From the NCBI RefSeq assembly GCF_020667895.1, contig NZ_JAFMPS010000002.1, forward strand, positions 201,131-265,130: 64,000 nucleotides of DNA, read 5' to 3'. The notes under the pieces are model-generated. The model made no database searches. It was not told the origin of the DNA and worked only from the letters and a program-made list of their open reading frames with translations. The position numbers and the translations under genes were made by a program. Shown here piece after piece: positions 55,203-62,954 of this stretch. The number at the start of each line of letters is the position of its first letter. Position 1 is the stretch's first letter. This stretch comes from Alcanivorax sp. 1008 (GTDB taxonomy: Bacteria > Pseudomonadota > Gammaproteobacteria > Pseudomonadales > Alcanivoracaceae).

Positions 55203-56249
55203 ATGAAGAAACTTATCAGCTATCTTCGCTGTATTATCTTGCCGCTTTCAGCAGACAGCATTCTATTTTTGTCCAAGCAGAGATGGGCTCCTTTTACAGG
55301 ATCCTTACTCAATCTACACTTGCGCCTTTTTTATTCCACGAGCCTGGGCCATCTGGAAAATGACCCTTTTGCTCAACGGGAAAATCTCGACCGCCGGATT
55401 ATCCGGTCGATATCGAATCTGGGCTATATTGATATCGGCTGCCAGCTGAGGGGAACCATCAAGACGAATACCGAGATCTTTGCACAGAAAAACAAGTATC
55501 TTCTCTCAAAGAGCTGCCCGGATGATTTGTTGAAGTCACTGGTACACGGAAGAACTGTTGCCATTGTCGGCCCGGCCATGGGGGCAGATAACGAAAAGGA
55601 AATAGAGCAATTTGATCTCGTCGTTCGGGTCGGTTATATCGGCCCGAACGGCCTCCCGGAAAACACTGGCACTCGATGTGACATCTCCTTTTACGGGCCG
55701 CATAAAATGCGGTCTGTTGTTCGCAACCGCCAACTGGAATCTCTATCAAATTTGAAGCTCGCAGTACTCTTCAAACTCGACAGATATCATCGACACCGCC
55801 TCAGCGTTGATAAAATCAGAAGGGCCTTGCCCTTATTTGCAACGGCGGCCTTGCCACGCTTTCGACTCACCACAGCGAATACTCTTGTCAAGGTACTCTA
55901 CAACTGCATTCTGTGCGAGCCTTCCAGAATTAAGGTTTTCAATGCAGACCTTTTCCTTAGCAGCCTTTATCCGTCTGGCTACATTGTCAATAAGAAAATT
56001 GATAGCAAAGGGACGAATGTGGCCTACAAGAACAGGGATATGTGCAAGTCATTTGCAAAGACTCACGATCCAGCGGAGCAGATCGAGTTCTATAAGTACT
56101 ATTTTAACCTTGGCGCATTCGAAGCCGACGAGAAGCTCGCCGCCGTGATAGGTCTTGACGCATCCGAATATATTTCCCGGTTGGATGATATTTACGGAAA
56201 GCCAGTAAGAAGACAGCTTGGTTTAATCAGAGAAAATGCGCCTGGATAA
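55203..56249 (+). CDS. Sialyltransferase-like (GT29-type) glycosyltransferase
   Basis: A 348-residue protein. Residues 116-170 (HGRTVAIVGPAMG, then EQFDLVVRVGYIG and NTGTRCDISFYG) resemble the long sialylmotif of GT29 enzymes: a Gly-rich first turn, then a D-x-V-x-R strand and a D-x-x pattern. The N-terminus is hydrophobic in part (residues 5-25). The C-terminal third (FYKYYFNLGAFEADEKL) is helical. The start at 55203 is the best available, though its ribosome site (AAGG) is very close to the ATG. It lies 15 bp upstream of the aldolase fusion. I infer transfer of a CMP-linked acid sugar. Confidence 0.6.
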   Translation: MKKLISYLRCIILPLSADSILFLSKQRWAPFTGSLLNLHLRLFYSTSLGHLENDPFAQRENLDRRIIRSISNLGYIDIGCQLRGTIKTNTEIFAQKNKYLLSKSCPDDLLKSLVHGRTVAIVGPAMGADNEKEIEQFDLVVRVGYIGPNGLPENTGTRCDISFYGPHKMRSVVRNRQLESLSNLKLAVLFKLDRYHRHRLSVDKIRRALPLFATAALPRFRLTTANTLVKVLYNCILCEPSRIKVFNADLFLSSLYPSGYIVNKKIDSKGTNVAYKNRDMCKSFAKTHDPAEQIEFYKYYFNLGAFEADEKLAAVIGLDASEYISRLDDIYGKPVRRQLGLIRENAPG

Positions 56250-56264
56250 GATTAAGGATTATTT

Positions 56265-57890
56265 ATGAACCATGAAATAAATGTGCTCGATTGTACTTTT
56301 CGAGACGGTGGTTATTACAACAACTGGAATTTCTCCCCCGAGATTGTTCGCGCCTATCTGGCGAACATAGCGGCTGCTGGCGTCCATTGCATTGAACTGG
56401 GAACTCGAATATTTCCCCAAGATCGATTTCTTGGGGCGTTTGCATATAGCTCAGATGAGTACATAAAAACTCTGCAAATTCCGCCGGATGTTCAGCTAGC
56501 CGTGATGGTCGATGCCAAAACATTCTTATCTCGCAATCAACCGATTTCTGATGGAGTAAAAGCGCTCTTTTCTCCCAAATCCGAATCGCCAGTTCATATA
56601 GTTAGACTTGCCGTTCATTTTTCCGAAATTCCACAATCCAGGAATATTGCTGACACCCTGAGGGCGCTCGGATACGCTGTAGTGGTTAACCTCATGCAGT
56701 CGGCGGGAAAGCCAGATGAAACTTTGCAAGGGGCAGCAGCGGAGATTTCAAGATGGGGAAATGTTTCGACTCTTTATTTTGCTGATTCCTTGGGCAATAT
56801 GGACAGACAGGAAGTGGCAAGAATCGTCTCGGCATTGCGTAAGCATTGGAGCGGTGATCTAGGCATACATACGCACAACAATCAAGGCAACGCAATCGAG
56901 AACTCTCTTGCCGCCATTGATCTCGGCGTAAAATGGATTGACTCGACAATACTTGGTATGGGAAGGGGTGCCGGAAACGCCGCTACCGAGATTCTACTTC
57001 TCGAGCTTCAAAAGCGTTTACAAAGCAATGTAGATCCAGAGCGCCTTTATTCTTTGGTTTTGAAATATTTTGAGCCCCTTCAGAGGCATCATCGATGGGG
57101 CCCCAGCCTCCTCTATTATCTTGCGGCAGCAAAGAATATTCACCCGACATACATTCAAGTAATGCTTTCAGATAGCCGATACTCACATGATGAGATACTG
57201 GACGCTATCAGATTTATGGGCTCCCGGAACACCTCTTCGTTTAACCCGAAAGTTCTCAATGAAGCTGAGTCCGTACAAGAAGGCAGTGTCGAAGGGACCT
57301 GGGTTGCCACGGGGTGGTGCAAAGACAAGGAAGCAGTCCTTATCGGGGCCGGAGAGAGCGTAGCCGAGCATTTAGAAGCAATCAAACGGTATATTAAGGG
57401 CAGATCCGACGTTGTCGTCATATCTTTGAATATGAATCATTTCATTGATAGCGATTTAATAGATATCCATGTCGCATCTGATCGGTCGCGAATTATGCTG
57501 GAAGCCGCTCAGTACAGGGAGAGTCAAAAGCCGATCGCTTTGCCGATAAACAGACTAGGCGAAGAGCTTACTCTTGGGCTGGAAGGCGTGCAGATCCTGA
57601 ATTATGGGTTGCAGATCACAAGAAACACTGCATTGCTGCACGACACTTGGTGCCAGCTCCCTAGCCATCTTGCAGCCGGCTATGGTTTGGCAATTGCGGT
57701 TCAAGGACAGTGCTCAGCAGTCAGTCTAATAGGCTTTGATGGGTATACCTCCACTGATCATAGGCATAAGGAAATGGCAGATTTGCTGGAAATATTTCTG
57801 ACAACATTCCCCTCCTTGAGGATCAGGGCACTTACTCCTACATCCTATTCGGTAGATCAGGGATCCGTTTATGAGCCGAGAATTACTTAG
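56265..57890 (+). CDS. Fusion of a pyruvate-aldolase-type (HMGL-like) barrel and a GT42/DUF115-like domain
   Basis: A 541-residue two-domain protein. Residues 5-290 form a DRE-TIM metallolyase barrel close to 4-hydroxy-2-oxovalerate aldolases: LDCTFRDGGYYNNWNF (8-23) with the catalytic Arg-Asp, and GIHTHNNQGNA (200-210) with metal ligands His 202 and 204, followed by DSTILGMGRGAGN. Residues 355-541 hold a second domain with EAVLIGAGESVAEHLEAI (356-373), DIHVASD near 400 and VSLIGFDGY (486-494), like DUF115/Maf or GT42 sialyltransferase folds. The gene is AT-rich. I infer pyruvate-based formation of a keto sugar acid, with the tail acting on the product. Confidence 0.7.
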   Translation: MNHEINVLDCTFRDGGYYNNWNFSPEIVRAYLANIAAAGVHCIELGTRIFPQDRFLGAFAYSSDEYIKTLQIPPDVQLAVMVDAKTFLSRNQPISDGVKALFSPKSESPVHIVRLAVHFSEIPQSRNIADTLRALGYAVVVNLMQSAGKPDETLQGAAAEISRWGNVSTLYFADSLGNMDRQEVARIVSALRKHWSGDLGIHTHNNQGNAIENSLAAIDLGVKWIDSTILGMGRGAGNAATEILLLELQKRLQSNVDPERLYSLVLKYFEPLQRHHRWGPSLLYYLAAAKNIHPTYIQVMLSDSRYSHDEILDAIRFMGSRNTSSFNPKVLNEAESVQEGSVEGTWVATGWCKDKEAVLIGAGESVAEHLEAIKRYIKGRSDVVVISLNMNHFIDSDLIDIHVASDRSRIMLEAAQYRESQKPIALPINRLGEELTLGLEGVQILNYGLQITRNTALLHDTWCQLPSHLAAGYGLAIAVQGQCSAVSLIGFDGYTSTDHRHKEMADLLEIFLTTFPSLRIRALTPTSYSVDQGSVYEPRIT

Positions 57891-58014
57891 AGTTGTTTTG
57901 TTGAATTATGATGTCGGTTTTACCGCCACCACTCTCCAGAAATGGCCTTATGCTGCGCTTGGGGCCTTTAATTGGTAGTAGTGCTAGCCCCGAACGCGCA
58001 TCTGGAGCCCCTTT

Positions 58015-58962
58015 ATGCCTGATATCTCTTTCCATATCGGTCTGTATAAGACAGCTAGTACCTATCTTCAGAATGCCGTCTTTCCTCAATCAGGCGGACT
58101 CGGCCGGGGCTCACCTCATAATCAGAACGACATACTGGCACGCGTCAAGAAGAGCTTCTTGTACTGCTCTCCTGGCGTTTGGCGGGAAAGCCATGGCTTG
58201 ATGCTATCCGAGGACATTAAAAATTCGTCGCCAAACAGCACACATATTCTTTATAGCGATGAAGCAATTTATGCAGCACGAATTTTCGGCAACGACGCAC
58301 GTGCATCACTTGCGGCTGGAGAGCCATATCACTTGGCCGAACATTTTCATCAGTTTAAGAAGCATGCATGGAAGGATCGCGGGCGTGTACGTGTTTTTTT
58401 CTATGTCAGGAATCAGGCCGACTGGCTTGGGTCTCTTTATGTTCAATTGTCCAACCGGATAATCGGCGCGTCGCAAAGCGATTTTGAAGAGCACATAGAT
58501 CGACTTGTAGACCAACCCTCGGCCTATGGCGGGAATGTAGCGAGATTTGATGATCTAACGAGTGCCCTGCAAGAGGCGCTGGGCCCAGATAACGTTTTGC
58601 CACTGCTTTATGAACGTCTTCATGACGAATGCACTTGGGAGAAGATCCGACAGTTTACTGGCATTTCCGGCCTTGGCTCGTCTTCGCTGCAGGGAACAGG
58701 AAAGGACTATAAGGTAAGACAACGTATTCCCGGGAATTGGCCAATTCGTCCATACGGCGAGGGGCTCAAGGCGCGGACACCGTCGGAATTCCTGTACAAG
58801 TACCTTTACCGTGTATTGGCGGGAAATAGATCGCTACAGATGACAGGTGAATTAAGAACAAAGTTGCAGGCGTGTTATCTGGATTCAAACCGCAACTTCG
58901 AGAAACTGTCAGGCCTCAGCCTTGCTGCCGACGACCTGCAATACTACCCCTCACAAGAATAG
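58015..58962 (+). CDS. Sulfotransferase family protein (second of four)
   Basis: A 315-residue protein. FHIGLYKTASTYLQNAVFP (6-24) is the 5'-phosphosulfate loop and RVFFYVRNQADWLGSLYVQ (126-144) the 3'-phosphate site of PAPS-dependent sulfotransferases. GGAG lies 7 bases before the ATG. It shares little with the other three sulfotransferases here beyond these motifs, so they probably act on different positions. It lies between the aldolase fusion and a HAD phosphatase gene within the AT-rich block. Confidence 0.78.
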   Translation: MPDISFHIGLYKTASTYLQNAVFPQSGGLGRGSPHNQNDILARVKKSFLYCSPGVWRESHGLMLSEDIKNSSPNSTHILYSDEAIYAARIFGNDARASLAAGEPYHLAEHFHQFKKHAWKDRGRVRVFFYVRNQADWLGSLYVQLSNRIIGASQSDFEEHIDRLVDQPSAYGGNVARFDDLTSALQEALGPDNVLPLLYERLHDECTWEKIRQFTGISGLGSSSLQGTGKDYKVRQRIPGNWPIRPYGEGLKARTPSEFLYKYLYRVLAGNRSLQMTGELRTKLQACYLDSNRNFEKLSGLSLAADDLQYYPSQE

Positions 58963-59006
58963 CATTGCGCGAGCAAGCCCATATATGTTGACAGCGGGAG
59001 CACAAC

Positions 59007-59699
59007 TTGAGACCTCTGGATTCCACTGATGTATTTTTTTTTGACTGCGATGGAGTCATTCTTGATTCGAATGAGGTCAAATCATCTGCGTTTTCACAAG
59101 CACTACCAGATGAACCATTGGACCTTGTCGAACAGTTTATTCACTATCACAAGGAAAATGGAGGCGTTTCTCGCTACACCAAATTCCTCCATTTTTTCAG
59201 CGAGATCAAGGGAATAACTGACTTTCAGAAGGAGTATGAGTTAGCGCTGGCAAGATATGAAACCATTACACGAGAGGCTCTTCTGTCTTGCCCCTGTATT
59301 CCAGGAGTTATGTCACTTCTTCTTCGCCTCAGGGAAGCCGGGAAGAAGATTTACGTTGTGTCTGGCGGTGCAGAATATGAGCTGCATGAGGTTTTTGCTA
59401 AAAGAAACCTTGCGGGCTATTTTGACGGCATATACGGAAGCCCGAAAACCAAGATTGAAAACATGGCTGCAATCATCGAAACAGACGGGCGTTTCGATCA
59501 TGCCATCTATTTCGGCGATGCAAAGTCAGATTATATCGCCGCGAAGCAGCATGGAGCCAACTTTGTTTTTGTTGCAGGAAAGTCCGAATGGCAGGAAGGC
59601 AAGGATTTTTGCAACAAGAATGGCATAGAAATAATCAATGACTTCAACTCGAACCTGATTAAAGATGCAATCGCCTGTAGAGGCACTCAGTATTCATAA
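59007..59699 (+). CDS. HAD-superfamily phosphatase
   Basis: A 230-residue HAD hydrolase starting with TTG at 59007 (GGGAG 6 bases upstream). The nucleophile motif is FFDCDGVILDS (11-21, Asp 13 and Asp 15), motif II VVSGG (117-121), the Lys in SPKTKIENM (near 147) and motif III YFGDAKSD (168-175). A helical cap is inserted after motif I, as in phosphoglycolate-type enzymes. In this cluster it could dephosphorylate a sugar-acid phosphate before CMP activation, as KdsC does for Kdo. Its end overlaps the facing sulfotransferase gene by 13 bases. Confidence 0.82.
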   Translation: MRPLDSTDVFFFDCDGVILDSNEVKSSAFSQALPDEPLDLVEQFIHYHKENGGVSRYTKFLHFFSEIKGITDFQKEYELALARYETITREALLSCPCIPGVMSLLLRLREAGKKIYVVSGGAEYELHEVFAKRNLAGYFDGIYGSPKTKIENMAAIIETDGRFDHAIYFGDAKSDYIAAKQHGANFVFVAGKSEWQEGKDFCNKNGIEIINDFNSNLIKDAIACRGTQYS

Positions 59700-60388
59700 C
59701 CCATAAGACGAATTTCTTCAGCAAACATATTTGCAATACGATCACGCTGAGATGGCGTTAGTACCTCGCGGTAATGTCGCCGGTCGCTGCGGAATGTGGC
59801 CTTGGTTTTAGGTAGCTCCAACGGCTCAGGCAGACCAAGATGCTGGCGCACATCTTCCAGATCTTCCGCCAGACTTTCATATCGACAGATCTTGTCTACC
59901 TGCAGCTGGCCATCGATGGTGTAAAGCTGGAAACCCTTGCGCCTCAGTGAACGCACATGGGTTGACTCAAGAAACTCGTCTATAGAAGGGCGGCTTTCTT
60001 CGGCAAGATCACGGCAGCGCCAGTAGTACTGGGAAATCACCCGGTCCCATGGATTACGTTCAACGCAAAACTTGTAGTAGCCATCCCATATCTCTGGATC
60101 AAGCCGTTTCTTCAGCTTCCACGCTGGAATGTGGTTGTAGTAGAGCTTTTTATACTCACCATGGACAATGCGATTATACCAATCACGTGGGTTATACATG
60201 GTCCACGGAGCACGGTAACGCTGCGACGCAAGGCCACCACCGTCGGCGCGCAGCTCCTCCTCATCCTCGGAAAGGTGAGTCACGATGTCGCCTTGGTCGC
60301 AGAATCTGGACAGTGCAATTTCCACAGAGGTTCCGGCGGTCTTGTTGGTCTTGAGAAAAATGAACTTGTATTTGTGGCAGACGATCAT
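59687..60388 (-). CDS. Sulfotransferase family 2 protein (third of four)
   Basis: A 233-residue protein. FIFLKTNKTAGTSVEIALS (9-27) is the 5'-phosphosulfate loop and KFCVERNPWDRVISQYYW (106-123) the 3'-phosphate region, both typical of family 2 sulfotransferases acting on polysaccharides. AGGGG precedes the ATG. GC content is back to the level of the flanks, so the left edge of this gene marks the end of the AT-rich block. It is separate from the next leftward gene by 120 bp without clear signals. Confidence 0.85.
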   Translation of the reverse strand: MIVCHKYKFIFLKTNKTAGTSVEIALSRFCDQGDIVTHLSEDEEELRADGGGLASQRYRAPWTMYNPRDWYNRIVHGEYKKLYYNHIPAWKLKKRLDPEIWDGYYKFCVERNPWDRVISQYYWRCRDLAEESRPSIDEFLESTHVRSLRRKGFQLYTIDGQLQVDKICRYESLAEDLEDVRQHLGLPEPLELPKTKATFRSDRRHYREVLTPSQRDRIANMFAEEIRLMGYEY

Positions 60389-60507
60389 GGCATGCCCCTG
60401 TGCGAAATATTCAAAATGTATTTTCTGGTAATGCTCAGTCCATCACTAAATAGTCCGGCAACTTCTTGATGCTGGCAAGCCACCCCCCGAAAGCAGCTCA
60501 CGTAGTA

Positions 60508-61125
60508 TCAGGAAATATCCAGCTTCTTCGATGACAGCCGCGCCTGAAGTCGGCTAAACAGACCTCGACGCTTACCCTTACGTTTGCTGACATTGCTGAC
60601 CCGATTGAGGATCGCGGATATGGCAGCGCGATCACCCTGCAATCCGGCTTTATCCATAAAGCGGAAGAAATCCTCTTCCAGTGATTCAACCCGGACATCA
60701 ATCCAGTTATCGCGCCCCTTTAGAAAGAAGCGGATATTGTCTTCAACCGTATCAACAAATAGTCGACAAGCCTGCAGCGCAGTCTCTGCATCCGGCTTTT
60801 TACGATTCATCAAAAAAGCGTGATAGAAGGCTCGCACCACTGACACGGTGATATGCCAACGCTCTCGATAACTGCTCGCTACCTTCTCAGGATCGCGAAC
60901 CAAATGGACATAGAACGTCTGCTCGTCCGCGTACAGCCTATCCAGGGAGCCAAGAAACCAGACCAGCCGATTATCAGACTCAATGTGGTTGTCTGGATAA
61001 TCGAGGCGACCTTCAACCATGCCCTTGTGCGTTTCATGGCCGGCAGTCATGCCGTTGATATGCGTACAGGCCTCTGCGAATGTTGTCGATGCCGCACGGC
61101 CGGTGGTGAGAACGAATACTCGCAT
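60508..61125 (-). CDS. Sulfotransferase-like protein (fourth of four)
   Basis: A 205-residue protein started at 61125 (MRVFVLTTGRAASTTFAEAC). TTGRAASTTF (7-16) fits the 5'-phosphosulfate loop and FYVHLVRDPEKVASSYRERW (71-90) the 3'-phosphate site. The C-terminus is strongly basic (RKGKRRGLFSRLQARLSSKK), which could hold it at the membrane surface. The start has GAGAGG 7 bases upstream. It follows the glycosyltransferase gene by 11 bp and is probably in the ilvE-linked leftward operon. Confidence 0.72.
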   Translation of the reverse strand: MRVFVLTTGRAASTTFAEACTHINGMTAGHETHKGMVEGRLDYPDNHIESDNRLVWFLGSLDRLYADEQTFYVHLVRDPEKVASSYRERWHITVSVVRAFYHAFLMNRKKPDAETALQACRLFVDTVEDNIRFFLKGRDNWIDVRVESLEEDFFRFMDKAGLQGDRAAISAILNRVSNVSKRKGKRRGLFSRLQARLSSKKLDIS

Positions 61126-61136
61126 AGTTGTGCCTC

Positions 61137-62039
61137 TCAGCCGCGCTGGAACCAACGGCGCAGCGCCAGTTCCACGCTGCTTAGTTTTTGCAGCCAGCGG
61201 TCATCCTGCATAGGGTGGTACGCCCACGGCTTCTTTGGATCACCATCAGTACAAGAGAGAAAGTCCTCAGCGATGGGCAGAACGTCGGGTGTCCGATCTC
61301 GCAGCGCTGTCACATCCTCATCGCTGAGAATCCGGAAGGGAAAGTAGCCAGAGCGGCGCTGGCGCTCGGCAATCTTGAGCGCCAGTGTTTTACGCTTGCC
61401 ACGATAGGTCGGCACTTCCGGCAGCCACATTGCAAAAGGCGTCTTCAAATAGGCCATGGGACCAAAAAGCGCAGCGGCCTGACGATCATTCTCCGGCTCT
61501 GACCGGCCAAAGCTCCATCCTTTTGCCAGTAATCTTTGTGGACGCATAATCAGCAGTGCGGAAAAGTTCTGCCCGGCGCTCTGCCGGGTGCCCTGGCGGA
61601 AATAGATTTGTCTGGCCGAATCAAACACCATGCTGGAAACGTCTCGCTGCCGGTTACGACCGCGTAAAAAGCAGGGACTGACAAAGCCGATCCGCTCATC
61701 ACCATCGAACAGGGCGTTGATCGCCAGCATGTCCTGCTCTGTCAGCGGACGCACCATCTGCGTGTCATCTTGCAAGTAGCAGACCAGATCCTCGTCTGCG
61801 GCGTACTCCAGTGCTGTCTGCATATTGCCATACAAACCACCCAGTCGACGCTGGCTCTGATGGCCTGGCTGTATCACTGCATGCTTGTCGGCAATTCGCT
61901 TTAACACATCACGGGTATACTCGTCATAGCTGTTGTCGTCGAATACCGCGATCCGGGCATGCGGCGCGCATTGTTCAATACTGGCAACGCAGTTCTCGAG
62001 AAACTGGCCGCGGTTGAATGAAAAAATGCAGAACAACAT
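61137..62039 (-). CDS. Glycosyltransferase family 2-like protein
   Basis: A 300-residue GT-A-like enzyme. The N-terminal strand LFCIFSFNRGQFLENCVASI and AVFDDNSYDEYT (31-42) form the nucleotide-binding core. The metal motif appears as QDD (90-92) in VCYLQDDTQM, a variant of DxD. The later parts (YLKTPFAMWLPEVPTYRGKRKTLA, in two stretches) are unlike common families. AGGACG precedes the ATG. It is between another glycosyltransferase gene and a sulfotransferase gene, which suggests work on the same glycan. Confidence 0.75.
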   Translation of the reverse strand: MLFCIFSFNRGQFLENCVASIEQCAPHARIAVFDDNSYDEYTRDVLKRIADKHAVIQPGHQSQRRLGGLYGNMQTALEYAADEDLVCYLQDDTQMVRPLTEQDMLAINALFDGDERIGFVSPCFLRGRNRQRDVSSMVFDSARQIYFRQGTRQSAGQNFSALLIMRPQRLLAKGWSFGRSEPENDRQAAALFGPMAYLKTPFAMWLPEVPTYRGKRKTLALKIAERQRRSGYFPFRILSDEDVTALRDRTPDVLPIAEDFLSCTDGDPKKPWAYHPMQDDRWLQKLSSVELALRRWFQRG

Positions 62040-62057
62040 GATTACGTCCTGATAAGG

Positions 62058-62954
62058 TTAGGGCTTGCGCTCGACAGGATCACGCCGCCTCGCCTGAAGA
62101 ATTCGCAACCAGGTGCGAACACGGGTATCTGTCTCGCTGCCGCTGTAGCGTCCTTTTTTGATGTGGCGAATGCGGTACACACCAGGAATCGGCAAGGGCA
62201 CACCCTGGCTGCGCAACAACCAGCGAAACGCGCGGTCTTCGTGGCACTTGGCAAAACTCTCTACCGGCGTCTGGTAAATGCGGATATTGCGGCAATAGCC
62301 AACAGCACGGCATACATCACCATGGGCGATCTGCAGCGGCCCGGTGGCACGAGATGGATGAAAAGTAACAAATTCAGAGGTATCGATATCCAGCACCTGC
62401 TCTTCGCCAGCAGCTGCTTTCAGCATCGGATTGTCCTCTTCGAGCAGATCGGTACAGTGCTCATCCTGAGGAAACACCAGCGCATCACGACGACCCTGCA
62501 AAAGTGTCGCCAGCGTATCAAGACAACCCTCACGGAACATCAGGTCACAATCGGTAAACCAGACCCAGTCTGCCTTTGTTTCCAGCGCCGCCAGGTTACG
62601 GCCAATGCCGCGGCGAAACAGCTGCTGTCTCGGCAACGGCCGCCAGTTCCAGGTCACGCCCGGGACTTTCTGAGCAGCAAAGAACTGCAGTAGCCGTGAT
62701 GTCTTTTCGTCCTCAGGAGCGTAGAAAACCGTCATGGTGACATCGATATCCTGTGGCGGATATCGCACCAGTGAGCTGAGCTGATAAACCAGAAAATGAG
62801 AGTAGTTCCAGCAGTGGCTGACCACTTCAATGGAAAGGCGGCCCGTTCGGGCCGCCCGGTTTTCCACTGGCGGCAAATCCGGTTCAAACCAGTGTGCCGG
62901 AATGAACCCTTTCGCTGCAAAGCGATAAAAAGCCAGCTGCAGACTATCTTTCAT
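62058..62954 (-). CDS. Glycosyltransferase-like protein with DxD motif
   Basis: A 298-residue protein. The start at 62954 overlaps the ilvE stop (TGATG), showing translational coupling; a TTG 24 bases upstream is less likely. IEVVSHCWNYSHFLVYQLSSL is the first core region and WVWFTDCDLMFREG (130-143) contains the DCD metal motif. GIGRNLAALETKADW before it is typical of GT-A enzymes that scan the donor. The C-terminus is basic. Donor and acceptor are unknown. The coupling to an amino-acid gene is probably a matter of gene order rather than function. Confidence 0.72.
   Translation of the reverse strand: MKDSLQLAFYRFAAKGFIPAHWFEPDLPPVENRAARTGRLSIEVVSHCWNYSHFLVYQLSSLVRYPPQDIDVTMTVFYAPEDEKTSRLLQFFAAQKVPGVTWNWRPLPRQQLFRRGIGRNLAALETKADWVWFTDCDLMFREGCLDTLATLLQGRRDALVFPQDEHCTDLLEEDNPMLKAAAGEEQVLDIDTSEFVTFHPSRATGPLQIAHGDVCRAVGYCRNIRIYQTPVESFAKCHEDRAFRWLLRSQGVPLPIPGVYRIRHIKKGRYSGSETDTRVRTWLRILQARRRDPVERKP

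Noticed and set aside
56265-57890. Treating the fusion protein as a NeuB-type sialic acid synthase
   Set aside because: The barrel motifs (FRDGG, HTHNN) are those of metal-dependent pyruvate aldolases, not of PEP-dependent NeuB, and there is no antifreeze-like SAF domain.
57908-58201. 97-codon frame between the aldolase fusion and the second sulfotransferase
   Set aside because: It overlaps the sulfotransferase in another frame and has no recognisable features.
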